Made by a program: the position numbers and the translations under genes. DNA of 64,000 nucleotides, taken from assembly GCA_022483245.1 (NCBI GenBank), contig JAKVNR010000001.1:248001-312000 (forward strand). Direction: 5' to 3'. Below, one piece after another: positions 34,089 through 43,780 of the stretch. Source of the DNA: Lactobacillus sp. Lineage in GTDB: Bacteria > Bacillota > Bacilli > Lactobacillales > Lactobacillaceae. The notes under the pieces were generated by a model that saw only the letters and a program-made list of their open reading frames with translations, had not been told where the DNA came from and ran no database searches. Every line of letters starts with the position of its first letter. The stretch's first letter is position 1.

Positions 34089-35321
34089 ATGCCAGGAATT
34101 ACTAAAGAACAAGTCCAGAACACGTGGATGATCTGGGCCGGCAAAGTTTCAGACCTTAACAACCAACTGAATGTTGGCTTGGTTGATGACTCTTTGACTA
34201 AAGAAGACTTCGAAACTAAACGTGCTGCACGTGATAAAGCTGTTAAAATGCGTGACCTTGCTTTAGAACAATTGAAGCAATTTGGCGAAGACGAGCCTAA
34301 TCCAGCTGACGATGACAAAGGTCACGATGTTAAGAGCCTAAAGAATAATAAAGAGCAAGCTAAAGCTGATCTGTTCAAGCACATTAATAACTTTGTTCAT
34401 GCACGGCACATTATGAATGATGGCTCCAATGGCGAAGTGACCTCTACTGTGGTTTCACCAATTATTCCAGAAGAAATCATCTATAATCCATCAGCTGAAG
34501 TGAACTCAGTTGTCGACTTATCAACGCTGATTACGCGTACTCCTGTTGTGACTGCTTCTGGTAAGTCACCAATTTTGGCGCGCGCCGGCTATGTTTTCCC
34601 AACGGTTGAAGAATTACAGACAAATCCAGAGCTGAAAGGCCCTAAATTTACTGATGTTGAGTGGAAAGTTGACACTCACCGTGGTGCTTTAGCCATTTCA
34701 AACGAATCAATCCAAGATTCTGCTGTCGACGTTTCTAGCATGGTAACTGATCAATTGGCAGAAGCGCGTGTTAATACCTACAACAGCGTCATTTCTGGCG
34801 TTTTGGGCGGTTTTAATAAGGCCACTGCCAACACTGACAATTTAACTGACGCATACAAGTGGTTGCTGAACGTTGGCCTTGATCCGGCTTATTCACCATC
34901 AATCGTGGCATCACAAACGATGTACAACGCTCTTGATACTTTGAAAGACAAGAATGGCCAATACATTTTCCACCAAGACATCACCGGCAAGTCTGGAGAT
35001 AATTTGCTGGGCATTCCGGTTTACAGGGTTGGTGATACTTTACTTGGTAAAGCTGGTGAAGCTCACGCCTTTATCGGTGACTTAAGCCGGTCATTATTCT
35101 TTGCTGACCGCCAGCAGATCACTTTGTCATGGCAATACAATGAGTCATACGGTCAATACTTAGCTGGTGCCTTACGATTTGGCGTTAGCGCAGCTGATGT
35201 TAATGCTGGCTACTTCTTAACTGCCGATGTACCAGCATCATCAATCGTTAAGCCAGCAATTACGCCTACTCAAGGCTCAACTGTAGCAGGAGACACCGCT
35301 AAGTCTGGCAGTGGTAATTAG
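34089..35321 (+). CDS. Major capsid protein, HK97 fold
   Basis: 410 residues. The first ~110 residues are a charged helical delta domain, likely removed by the upstream protease. The HK97 core begins around TVVSPIIPEEIIYNP; later ADRQQITLSWQYNESYGQYLAGALRFGV is typical. The last ~25 residues are Thr/Ser/Gly-rich. RBS AGAGGAGAATAAA. Confidence 0.92.
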   Translation: MPGITKEQVQNTWMIWAGKVSDLNNQLNVGLVDDSLTKEDFETKRAARDKAVKMRDLALEQLKQFGEDEPNPADDDKGHDVKSLKNNKEQAKADLFKHINNFVHARHIMNDGSNGEVTSTVVSPIIPEEIIYNPSAEVNSVVDLSTLITRTPVVTASGKSPILARAGYVFPTVEELQTNPELKGPKFTDVEWKVDTHRGALAISNESIQDSAVDVSSMVTDQLAEARVNTYNSVISGVLGGFNKATANTDNLTDAYKWLLNVGLDPAYSPSIVASQTMYNALDTLKDKNGQYIFHQDITGKSGDNLLGIPVYRVGDTLLGKAGEAHAFIGDLSRSLFFADRQQITLSWQYNESYGQYLAGALRFGVSAADVNAGYFLTADVPASSIVKPAITPTQGSTVAGDTAKSGSGN

Positions 35322-35335
35322 ATAGGTGATAATTA

Positions 35336-35650
35336 ATGACTGACGATAAGAAGGGCGTAACAGTCCAAGAATTGCGTGAATATTTGCAAAATGATGGCCT
35401 GTCAGATGCATTTTTGCAGGGCTTGATTGACGATGCAGAGAACAACGCACGCAATTCCATTGACGACAGCCTAGATCTTGATGTTTGCCGAAAATATCCG
35501 GACTTCAATATGGCCGTGAAAATTTTGGCTGATTTTGAAAACTGGATGCGTGGCCAACATACTTCAGTTGATATGGCTTATCCGAGGTCCTACTTGTATC
35601 GCTTAAATCAGTGTCGATGGAAGATCAGGAGGGAGCAGCATGGCAAATAG
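35336..35650 (+). CDS. Head-tail connector (gp6-like)
   Basis: 104 residues, all helical, acidic N terminus (VTVQELREYLQNDGLSDAFLQGLIDDAEN) as in the HK97 gp6 / DNA packaging connector family. Follows capsid; overlaps the next gene by 11 bp. Confidence 0.8.
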   Translation: MTDDKKGVTVQELREYLQNDGLSDAFLQGLIDDAENNARNSIDDSLDLDVCRKYPDFNMAVKILADFENWMRGQHTSVDMAYPRSYLYRLNQCRWKIRREQHGK

Positions 35651-36008
35651 ATTTTTGCCGGCTAACTTTACCGAGCAGATTGAGTTTGGTAAGGCTAATC
35701 GCATTAGAAATCCAAATACAGGCGCTAGTGATTTGACTTTTGTCAAAGAATTGGGGCCTTTTTTATGTGCTCCATACGCGCGGACCATGCATCAGAACTT
35801 TCAGTTGCTTGGCACCGAGTTTTCAGATACTCGGCAAGTAGCGATTTGGCACAATCCGTCTGTGACAACCTCACTCCAGTTCGCCAAAATTGGTGGCCAA
35901 ATCTATGACCTAGTTCAAGTTTCGCCTGATCAAACAGGATCGCCTAATAAAGTCGACATTTTGACTTTGAAGCCTAATGACAGCGTGGAGGTGAGTGCAG
36001 ATGGCTAG
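35640..36008 (+). CDS. Head-closure / head-tail adaptor protein
   Basis: 122 residues. NIFKVAK-free beta-rich protein with the family pattern R(N)PNTGASDLTFVKELGPFLCAPYARTM ... HNPSVTTSLQFAKIGGQIYDLVQVSPD, typical of SPP1 gp16-type stoppers. Third in the connector run. Confidence 0.8.
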   Translation: MANRFLPANFTEQIEFGKANRIRNPNTGASDLTFVKELGPFLCAPYARTMHQNFQLLGTEFSDTRQVAIWHNPSVTTSLQFAKIGGQIYDLVQVSPDQTGSPNKVDILTLKPNDSVEVSADG

Positions 36009-36399
36009 CCTAGAAGAACAGCTGGAGGCATTCCGCAAACGTGTTGCTGCGTGTGTTCCTAACAAGGAACAGCAGCAAAAAGCTACTGAAGCTGGTGCTA
36101 AATACTTTGCCCAAGAATTGAGCAAAATTACGAAAGAAAAGCACTATTCCAACAAAAAAGATGCCAAATATGGCCACATGGCTGACCATATTAGCTTTCA
36201 TGCCGGCAACGGCGATGGCGTTATGGATGGCAGCTCAACAGTTGGCTGGACTAATCGCTATCACGCGATGAACGCTATGCGGCTGAATGATGGCACGGTT
36301 CACATTAAAGCTGATCACTTTGTGGACAATGCGCGTGAAGATTGTATGCAAGGCGTCCTAGAAGCTGAAGCAAAAGCTTTGAAAGGGGATGCTGACTAA
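36001..36399 (+). CDS. HK97 gp10-like tail completion protein
   Basis: 132 residues from ATG 36001, 7 bases after GGAGGTG (GTG 35995 rejected). Charged N-terminal helix then KHYSNKKDAKYGHMADHISF and VGWTNRYHAMNAMRLNDGT, as in HK97 gp10 family. Overlaps its upstream neighbour by 8 bp and meets the next gene in one base. Confidence 0.8.
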   Translation: MASLEEQLEAFRKRVAACVPNKEQQQKATEAGAKYFAQELSKITKEKHYSNKKDAKYGHMADHISFHAGNGDGVMDGSSTVGWTNRYHAMNAMRLNDGTVHIKADHFVDNAREDCMQGVLEAEAKALKGDAD

Positions 36400-36791
36400 T
36401 GCAACCCATGAAGATACCAGTGATCCAAGTACTTGAGCTTCTTCAACAAGCACCATGTGACTGGATTGATGAATTTTTTGTCGGTAGCTTTGATCTTGGC
36501 TTCAAGCCAGATGTCAATAAAACATATGTCTTGCTTCAAGATGGCGTCGGTAATCTTGGTGATCATGCTAATGATTCACTCTATTCAATTGATGCTGTCA
36601 TTGAAATTCAGGTCTTTTTTAGTAAAAAAATCCAAATAAATATTTTACAAGCACAACTTTCCCTAATGTCACTGCTTGAGCCTAACGGTTGGTTGCCTAC
36701 CGCAATTAGGCCAGTCACTACCGACCCTGATACTCAGCAGAAAACGGCAACTGTTTATGTGCGAAAAACTTTAAGAATTCGAGGTAATTAA
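36399..36791 (+). CDS. Tail terminator-like protein (DUF806-like)
   Basis: 130 residues. IPVIQVLELLQQAPCDWIDEFFVGS and IDAVIEIQVFFSKK fit the DUF806/minor tail family between gp10-like and major tail genes in lactococcal and lactobacillar phages. Likely caps the tail tube. Confidence 0.75.
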   Translation: MQPMKIPVIQVLELLQQAPCDWIDEFFVGSFDLGFKPDVNKTYVLLQDGVGNLGDHANDSLYSIDAVIEIQVFFSKKIQINILQAQLSLMSLLEPNGWLPTAIRPVTTDPDTQQKTATVYVRKTLRIRGN

Positions 36792-36792
36792 A

Positions 36793-37539
36793 ATGGCTAA
36801 AAATCCAAGTTCTACCACTCATGGTATTGAACAAGTAATTTTCGGTTTAGTTGACGATGATGGCCAACTGATTGCTGATCCTGATAAAGGATTAAGTGCA
36901 AACGGTCTGTACTCACCAACGATGAATTATGAAGGTGCTACGACTGCTAACTGGACTGGTTTGGAACAAACCGGGACTGACCAGTTTGCTAATGACCAAA
37001 AGAAGCGTCGGACAACGCCGGCAGCCAATCCATCTTGTGCGCTGACTTTCCTGGATATTGGCTGGAAACAAAATAACAAGATCACAGGTTATGTGCAAGA
37101 TGCCAACGATGGTGGTTGGTCACTGTCAACATCTAAGCCGCATGTAGCCATGCTGACAGTTGCTAAAGGCTTAGATGGCTCCAAGATCTATGAAGGCTGC
37201 GCAAAGGGCACCTGCATTGATCCACAACACCAACACCAAACTGATAACACAGCTGAAGTCGACGCAGATGCAGCTATGACCTACTCAGCTGAAGTTCCTG
37301 ATGCAGACGTGTTCAAGACTTCAGATGGCTCAAAGCAACCATATCGCAAGTGGTCATCTGCAGACGCAAACTTCAGTCTGGATCAAGTCTTTGCTCAAGT
37401 GTTCCCTGGCTTTAAAGGAACTGCCAGCTTAGACGTTGAGCACATTACCGCACCAACTTCTGGTAGCGGTTCAAGCACTCAACCATCTTCTGGCTCTACT
37501 ACTGATTCAGACGCTCATACTGGCAATCCAACCGCGTAG
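36793..37539 (+). CDS. Major tail tube protein
   Basis: 248 residues. Tube core to about residue 215 (VEQVIFGLVDDDG-like start, YEGATTANWTGLEQTG, WKQNNKITGYVQDANDGGW), then a low-complexity Ser/Thr/Gly tail. The tail could project from the tube surface. RBS AATTCGAGGTAATTAAA. Confidence 0.85.
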   Translation: MAKNPSSTTHGIEQVIFGLVDDDGQLIADPDKGLSANGLYSPTMNYEGATTANWTGLEQTGTDQFANDQKKRRTTPAANPSCALTFLDIGWKQNNKITGYVQDANDGGWSLSTSKPHVAMLTVAKGLDGSKIYEGCAKGTCIDPQHQHQTDNTAEVDADAAMTYSAEVPDADVFKTSDGSKQPYRKWSSADANFSLDQVFAQVFPGFKGTASLDVEHITAPTSGSGSSTQPSSGSTTDSDAHTGNPTA

Positions 37540-37588
37540 TTTTTGATAAGCAGGGCGGGAGCGGTAGGCAAAATTGAAAGGAAAAATC

Positions 37589-37993
37589 ATGACGACATTA
37601 ATCAAGATCGATACGACACCATTAGGCATTGCTAAGAAGACCATGCAGGTCTTTCCTTCAGGAGCTGTTGTTGATAAGGCGCAAGATATCAGCATTCAAA
37701 CGCTAGAAGTGCCTGAAACCAAGTCAGCTTTGGAAGCTTTTAAGATTCAAAGAGACGTGAAGCTGCATGCTAAAGCGTTCTTGAAGCAATTGCTTGGATT
37801 GACTGAAAAGCAAGTCGAAAAGTTCAATGAGTCAGTCACTAATAACGACTTCATGGCTTACGTAGGCTACTTGATCTATTTGCTGGATGGCTCAGATTAC
37901 GAAACGTTTGCTGAATTCCAAGACAACACGCATGCACAAAATGAGGAAGCGCAAGCTGACCCAAAAAAGCCCTCTACCGCCGAAACAAATTAG
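37589..37993 (+). CDS. Tail assembly chaperone, G form
   Basis: 134 residues from ATG 37589 (GAAAGGAAAAATC upstream). Position between tube and tape measure and helical C-terminal part identify the G-like chaperone. The zero frame ends 8 codons after an A-AAA-AAG slippery heptamer (37963-37969). A -1 shift there joins the frame of the downstream T part. Confidence 0.85.
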   Translation: MTTLIKIDTTPLGIAKKTMQVFPSGAVVDKAQDISIQTLEVPETKSALEAFKIQRDVKLHAKAFLKQLLGLTEKQVEKFNESVTNNDFMAYVGYLIYLLDGSDYETFAEFQDNTHAQNEEAQADPKKPSTAETN

Positions 37994-38187
37994 TACTTGA
38001 TTTAAGGAATCGGCGCATGGATTACAAGCGCATGAAAAAGACGCTTTTCTTAGAAAAAGGCGTCCTACCGGAAAAGATTGATTCGATGAATTACTACGAT
38101 TTGTTAGATGTCCTAAATGTACCTGAAAATGATCTCTCCGATCCAGGTGCAGAAAACGCCTATGACAATGTCGACTGGGCTGATTAG
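37969..38187 (+). CDS. T extension of tail assembly chaperone (via -1 frameshift, GT form)
   Basis: The -1 frame is open from the slippery site to TAG 38185-38187, giving 72 extra codons (starts ALYRRNKLVLDL, ends ENAYDNVDWAD), so GT would be 199 residues. An ATG at 38017 exists inside but has no good RBS, supporting frameshift expression. T parts bind the tape measure protein. Confidence 0.82.
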   Translation, partial: ALYRRNKLVLDLRNRRMDYKRMKKTLFLEKGVLPEKIDSMNYYDLLDVLNVPENDLSDPGAENAYDNVDWAD

Positions 38188-38209
38188 TTAATGGAAAGGA
38201 GGTTAAGCA

Positions 38210-41200
38210 ATGACTAGAGTTGAAAACATCATGGCCACTAGTGTTCAAATGAACACTATGTCCGCTAATGAGTCTTTGAAATCATTGACTGCAGCTATCA
38301 AATCAACAACCGCGTCTTGGCGAGCACAGTATGCTCAACTGCGCAGCGTTGGCGATAATTTAAGTGCAGCTGAAGCTAAGTACAGAGGCTTAGGCAACTC
38401 AATCGATGCCTTGAAGTCAAAAATTGCTTACTTAAAAGATGAGCAAAGCAAGCTGGATACTACTACAGCATCTGGCCGTGATAGCTATAATCGCTACAAT
38501 ACACAGCTTGCAAATGCAACACGACAGCTGGCCAGCTTAACCTCTCAGCAAGAACGTGCCAAGAATTCACTAGATTACTACAAATCTGGCTTGAGTGGCC
38601 TGCAGACTTCATATCGTACGATCAATGAAGTCAGCATGTCTTATGTCAGCCGTCTGCAAGCAGAGGGCAAGACAGAAGAAGCTAACCAGCGCAAGATGAT
38701 GCAGTATCGTGCTGCTGTTGAAAACCTGAGCAAGCAGTACAAATTGCAGGAAGATGAGCTGCAACGCATTGCCAGTGAATCAGGCAGAACCTCTGAAGCT
38801 TACCAGCGGCAAGAGGTCCGGTTAAATCAGACTGCAACTTCTTTGGCCAAAGCCAAGGGGGAAATGCATGATCTGAGCAGCTCTATGAGCAAGTATCAGA
38901 CCAATTTAAATGGTTTGAAAGGCTCATATGAAACTATTAATAAGGTCAGCACGTCTTATATCAACCGTCTGCAAGCGGAAGGCAAGACAGAAGAAGCTAA
39001 TCAGCGGCAGATGGCCGCCTACCGTGAGGCTATTGAAAACCTGAGCAAGCAGTATCGTCTGCAAGAGGACGAACTGCAAAAAATTGCGGCCACTGCTGGT
39101 AAATCATCTGAAGCATATAAAAAGCAAGAAGTAGCTGTTAATGAAACGGCTACCTCTTTAGCTAAAACCAAAACACAAATGAACGGATTGGCCGAGTCGA
39201 TGGAAAAAGCCAATCCGTCTATTTTTGACCGGCTGAAGAGCAAACTGACCAGCGTAAATAAAGAAGCCGAACACAGCCATTCTTTATTCAAGACAATCTT
39301 CTCAGCTGGTGTGATCAGCAATGCTTTTACCAGCGGATTGTCAGCCGTTGGAAATGGCTTCAAGAGCTTGATCAGTTCCGGCATGGAACTGAATGAAACT
39401 ACTGAAAAAATTAATGAACGCTTTGAAGCATTAGGCAAAAGTAAGTCTGGCATTAAAGCACTTGACGAACAGATCGGCTTTTTAAAGACACATACAAAGG
39501 CAAGTGGCGCTGAAGCAGCACAACTTTTGCAAACCACTAACAGAATGGCTGCTGGCAATACCCAAGAAGCGATCAAACTTGCTCATGGTATTGCCGCTAT
39601 TGGCGATGGTGCCAAAGCCGGCGGCAAAGAAATGAACCAGCTTGCTGCTGGCATGACCAGAATTATTGCTTCAGGTGAAGTCACTGCTGGTACTTTCAAT
39701 CGTGTGGCCAAAGCAGCACCAAACTTAGGACACGCTCTTGCTGAAGCGGCAGGTGTGTCCGAAAAGAAGTTCAATGAGATGGTGCAATCCGGCAAGATGT
39801 CGTCTGCCGACTTCATGAAGTATGTTGAAAAGGCTGGCCAAAACGGCTCGAAGACTTTCCAAGACTTCACGAAGACGCAGGAAGGCGCTACCTGGTACAT
39901 GCAGCAAAGCTGGAATAGCTTGAAACAGAAGCTGACTGAGCCATTATTTGACGCCAAAACTTCTGGCATGACTCAACTTGCGGACTTGATGAACTCAAAA
40001 CCAGTTCAACAAGGCACGCAGTTGCTTGCTGAAGGCCTTCAAAAGATTGCTAAATATGCAATGCAAGGTCTAGGCTGGATGGCCAATCACAGAAAAGACA
40101 TTGTTGGTCTTGGCTCTGATTTTGTAAAAATTGCCGGGGATCTTGCTGTTGACGTTTGGAAAGACTTTGCCGGTATCTTAAACGACATTGCTGCTGCTTT
40201 TGGTTTAACGAGCAAAAAAGCCTCTGAAAGCAAAGATCCACTGCACCAGTTCAAACTGACGATGGACGGCATTGCCAAGCATCCGGCTGCAATCAAAAAA
40301 ATTGCTGATGCTCTGGTGGCCATTGCAGCTATTAAAACGCTGACTCCGGTTGGCACAGGCTTATTGACCATTGCTTCTGGAGCCAAGAAAGCATATCGCT
40401 ACACCAAAGCAGTTCATGCTGGCCTTAAAGGCGTGAGCGATTTCAGTGAATTTAAGGGCCCGGAACAGGCTTTTGCCAAAATGGCGTCGTCTGCTAAGGA
40501 CACTGCCAGTCAAATCGCCGGTTTCTTTAAAAACGGCTTTTCGAAAGTTAAGTCGTATGCTTCTGATGCACTGAACGGCAAATCCTTTGGCGGTGCTATG
40601 CAAAGCATGCGCTCAGCTGGCGGCTTTAGTGGCTTAAATACGGCCGGCAAGATTACTACCGGCGTAACTGCTGGAGCTATTGCACTGGATGCTGGATCGT
40701 CTATCGTTTCAGCTATCAAAGACAAAAAAGGTTCAACCAAACAATATCAAGATGCCGGCAAAGGCATTGGATCTGCTATTGGCGGCGGAATTGGTATGTG
40801 GTTTGGTGGACCTGCCGGCGCAGCTATTGGCTCACAGATCGGCAAAATTGTCGGCGGTTGGGGCGGCAAAGCCGTTAAAGAATTCCAAAAAGGATGGCTT
40901 TCAAAAAAGCCGCCTAAAAACTTCTGGTCAATTGAAAATCTAGGCTGGTCTACTAAAGACGCATTCAGCAAGATGGGTTCAGGCATGAGCTCAGCTTGGA
41001 ATAACGTCAAAAAGGGCTTTAGTAAGGGCTCTAAAGACTTCAGCAAGACTTGGTCCGGTTTTTGGAAAGGCGTCAACGAAAACAAGTACGTCAAAGCCTT
41101 CAAAAAAGGAAATGGCTTTTCGACTGTCTGGAAAGACATGGAGAAAGGCGTTAAGTCTGGCTCAAAGAAAGTTTCTAAAGGCTGGTCCAATTTCTGGAAA

Positions 41201-43780
41201 GATGTCACTAAGCAGTTCAGCAATGGTACCAAGAAGAATCAGACAACTCACAGCAACTATCTGAAAAAGCTGCAGAAAGAGTCGTCCGATCACAACAAGA
41301 AGAGTGCTAAAGACTGGCAGAAGCATTGGGATGACTCAGCTAAAGAAGTCCAAAATTGGTCAAAACGTACTAAGACCAACTATGAGCGTGGTATCAAATA
41401 TCTGAAGAGCTCATTCCAATCCTACACACGCAGCGCATCGAAAAGCTGGAAAACTCACTGGAATACGCTGACCAAAAACGTAAGCAATTTCTGGACCAAG
41501 TCGCAGAAAGCATCTGAAAAAGGCACAAAGAAACTGCTGAAAGCAGTTAGCGATTATGCCAAGAAATCAAAAAAGAGTTGGTCAGATCACTGGCAAAACA
41601 TTCAAAAAGGGATGTCAGAGTTCCATGACAAGCTGCAAGACAATAACGGTGACTTCTTTAAGACATTCCAGCAAGAAAGCAGCAAGTGGCTTGATCATGT
41701 AAAGAAAGATTGGTCAGACCATTGGTCAGCTGTTCAAAAGAATACTGCTAACACTTGGGAAACAATCCGAAAGAATTCAAACTCTTTTGGAAACAAAATG
41801 AATTCCTGGTTTAGCAGCTTTGGTCGAAAGTGGAAACAAGGCTGGCAGACGCTAGGCAATGGTGTCAGCAAGATCTGGTCAAACGCTTGGTCAACTATGC
41901 AAAGAATGGCCAAGAGCGGCATTAACAAGCTGATCGACTTCTTGAATGGCGGCATTTCTGCCATCAACAACGTTATCCACTTCTTTGGCGGTAAATCGAG
42001 CGCAATTGGCAAAGTTGGCCACTTGGCAACTGGTACTGGTTTCTTAGGTATCAGCAATCAGCGGCGGCCGATTACTAAGCCAACTCTGGCCGTTTTAAAT
42101 GACGGCTACGATTCGCCAGAAACGAACAACAAAGAAGCCATACTGAGAAGCAACGGCAGTCTAGGAATTGTGCAAGGCAGGAATACGCCAGCATTGCTGA
42201 TGCCTGGTGATGAAGTTCTAAATGCATCAGAAACAAAGATGCTGATGCAGTTATCAGGCATTGAACATTTTGCTGGCGGAACCGGCTGGTGGTCAGACAT
42301 TACCAAAACCTTTGGCAATATCGGCTCTTGGATTGGCAATGCTGCCAATAATCTGAAAAAGTTCTTTGATCTGGCCACAAAAATTGTTGCTCACCCTATT
42401 AAATACTTAGAAGGTATTTTCCACTGGGGAAGCGATTTTCCGGCTGGCGGCCTGGTCAAGACCATGGCACAAGCCGGTTTTAATAAAGGAAAACAGCAAG
42501 TCAACAGCTTCTGGTCAACGCTATGGTCAATGGTGTCTGGCCAACTTGATGGTGGCGGCGCTGAAGGCGGCCTGCTAGGTGCGGTTGAAAAATACGGGCA
42601 CGGCAAACCTTATGTTTGGGGCGCAGCTGGTCCTAGTGCTTTCGACTGTTCTGGCTTGGTCATGTATGCCTTAAAGCACGCTTTTGGCAAGAGTTTCCCT
42701 CACTATTCTGGTGCTCAGTATGCTGCCACAGTTCCGGTTAGCGATCCTCAACCAGGCGACTTAGTCTTCTTTGGTCCTGGCGGCTCTGAACACGTCGGTG
42801 TTTACGCCGGTAATGGCAAGTACTACTCAGCAATGTCACCTAGTTCCGGCATCGGCATGAGTGCTGTTTCGTCAGGTCCTGGTAAAGCAAGTTATCGCCG
42901 GGTTCCTGGCTTAAAGGGTGAAAGTTCAACCACTTCAGTTAAAGCTAAGTCTGGATTAGAAAGCTTCGTCAAAAATACGGTTGGTTCTGGCTTCTGGAAA
43001 TTCATCGGCAAGCTAGGTGACATGTTTGGCATTGGCGCTGAAGTTTCTAATCCAAGCGGTGCTGGTGTAGCGCGTTGGGAACAAACCGTTATCAAGGCAT
43101 TAAAGAAGAACGGTTTCTCAGCCAGTCCATTCCAAGTAAGTTCATGGATGAAGGTTATCCAGCGTGAATCTAATGGTAATCCTCACGCTATTAACAACTG
43201 GGATATAAACGCTCAAGAAGGCCATCCATCAAAAGGGCTAGTTCAAACTATTCAATCAACTTTTAATGCCTATGCTTTCCCTGGCCACCATGATATCTGG
43301 AACGGATATGATGACCTGCTGGCCGGAATTAATTACATGAAACATAAATATGGTTCTGGTAGCTGGGCATTTAACCGTGTAGCTAGTTATGGCTATGCAA
43401 ATGGTGGCATTGTTAGCTCAATGATCAACGCCAACTTGGCTGAAGATGGTTTGCCTGAAACGATCATTCCATGGGACATTACCAAACGTGCAAGAGCCTA
43501 CCAGCTAATGGATAGAACCCTTAAGGCCTTTGGCAAGCAGGATAATCCAACAGGTCAGTCTTCTTCAGCAAACGGTTTAAGTGAGCAGACTGCGGTTGAG
43601 ATTATCAAACTGTTAACTCAGATTTACCTTGGCATCACAGGGATGCAGGATACGCCAATTGAGCTGCATAACGATGTCAAAATTGGCAATCGTACGATCG
43701 AAAAGATCAGTCAAATGGTTCGCCGTGATACTAGAGATCAAATGATAAGAAAGAAGTTGGGAATCAGTGGATTACGCTAA
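38210..43780 (+). CDS. Tape measure protein with NlpC/P60 and lytic transglycosylase domains
   Basis: 1856 residues; ATG 38210 after AAAGGAGG. The N-terminal coiled coil contains a tandem duplication of about 105 residues (near 130-230 and 235-335; both with SYxxxLQAEGKTEEANQR and ENLSKQYxLQEDELQ). A tape-measure core (GAEAAQLLQTTNRMAAGN) and hydrophobic segments follow, then a Trp/Lys-rich repeat zone (about 930-1230; KSWSDHWQ, KDWSDHWS). C-terminal enzymes: NlpC/P60 with C1480 (FDCSGLV) and H1528, and an SLT-like transglycosylase with E1653 (QRESNGNP). Sets tail length and opens the wall on DNA entry. Confidence 0.93.
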   Translation: MTRVENIMATSVQMNTMSANESLKSLTAAIKSTTASWRAQYAQLRSVGDNLSAAEAKYRGLGNSIDALKSKIAYLKDEQSKLDTTTASGRDSYNRYNTQLANATRQLASLTSQQERAKNSLDYYKSGLSGLQTSYRTINEVSMSYVSRLQAEGKTEEANQRKMMQYRAAVENLSKQYKLQEDELQRIASESGRTSEAYQRQEVRLNQTATSLAKAKGEMHDLSSSMSKYQTNLNGLKGSYETINKVSTSYINRLQAEGKTEEANQRQMAAYREAIENLSKQYRLQEDELQKIAATAGKSSEAYKKQEVAVNETATSLAKTKTQMNGLAESMEKANPSIFDRLKSKLTSVNKEAEHSHSLFKTIFSAGVISNAFTSGLSAVGNGFKSLISSGMELNETTEKINERFEALGKSKSGIKALDEQIGFLKTHTKASGAEAAQLLQTTNRMAAGNTQEAIKLAHGIAAIGDGAKAGGKEMNQLAAGMTRIIASGEVTAGTFNRVAKAAPNLGHALAEAAGVSEKKFNEMVQSGKMSSADFMKYVEKAGQNGSKTFQDFTKTQEGATWYMQQSWNSLKQKLTEPLFDAKTSGMTQLADLMNSKPVQQGTQLLAEGLQKIAKYAMQGLGWMANHRKDIVGLGSDFVKIAGDLAVDVWKDFAGILNDIAAAFGLTSKKASESKDPLHQFKLTMDGIAKHPAAIKKIADALVAIAAIKTLTPVGTGLLTIASGAKKAYRYTKAVHAGLKGVSDFSEFKGPEQAFAKMASSAKDTASQIAGFFKNGFSKVKSYASDALNGKSFGGAMQSMRSAGGFSGLNTAGKITTGVTAGAIALDAGSSIVSAIKDKKGSTKQYQDAGKGIGSAIGGGIGMWFGGPAGAAIGSQIGKIVGGWGGKAVKEFQKGWLSKKPPKNFWSIENLGWSTKDAFSKMGSGMSSAWNNVKKGFSKGSKDFSKTWSGFWKGVNENKYVKAFKKGNGFSTVWKDMEKGVKSGSKKVSKGWSNFWKDVTKQFSNGTKKNQTTHSNYLKKLQKESSDHNKKSAKDWQKHWDDSAKEVQNWSKRTKTNYERGIKYLKSSFQSYTRSASKSWKTHWNTLTKNVSNFWTKSQKASEKGTKKLLKAVSDYAKKSKKSWSDHWQNIQKGMSEFHDKLQDNNGDFFKTFQQESSKWLDHVKKDWSDHWSAVQKNTANTWETIRKNSNSFGNKMNSWFSSFGRKWKQGWQTLGNGVSKIWSNAWSTMQRMAKSGINKLIDFLNGGISAINNVIHFFGGKSSAIGKVGHLATGTGFLGISNQRRPITKPTLAVLNDGYDSPETNNKEAILRSNGSLGIVQGRNTPALLMPGDEVLNASETKMLMQLSGIEHFAGGTGWWSDITKTFGNIGSWIGNAANNLKKFFDLATKIVAHPIKYLEGIFHWGSDFPAGGLVKTMAQAGFNKGKQQVNSFWSTLWSMVSGQLDGGGAEGGLLGAVEKYGHGKPYVWGAAGPSAFDCSGLVMYALKHAFGKSFPHYSGAQYAATVPVSDPQPGDLVFFGPGGSEHVGVYAGNGKYYSAMSPSSGIGMSAVSSGPGKASYRRVPGLKGESSTTSVKAKSGLESFVKNTVGSGFWKFIGKLGDMFGIGAEVSNPSGAGVARWEQTVIKALKKNGFSASPFQVSSWMKVIQRESNGNPHAINNWDINAQEGHPSKGLVQTIQSTFNAYAFPGHHDIWNGYDDLLAGINYMKHKYGSGSWAFNRVASYGYANGGIVSSMINANLAEDGLPETIIPWDITKRARAYQLMDRTLKAFGKQDNPTGQSSSANGLSEQTAVEIIKLLTQIYLGITGMQDTPIELHNDVKIGNRTIEKISQMVRRDTRDQMIRKKLGISGLR

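Noticed and set aside
39019-41232. Several long minus-strand frames within the tape measure gene
   Set aside because: Antisense shadows caused by the Lys/Ser/Ala-rich coding sequence; no start signals.
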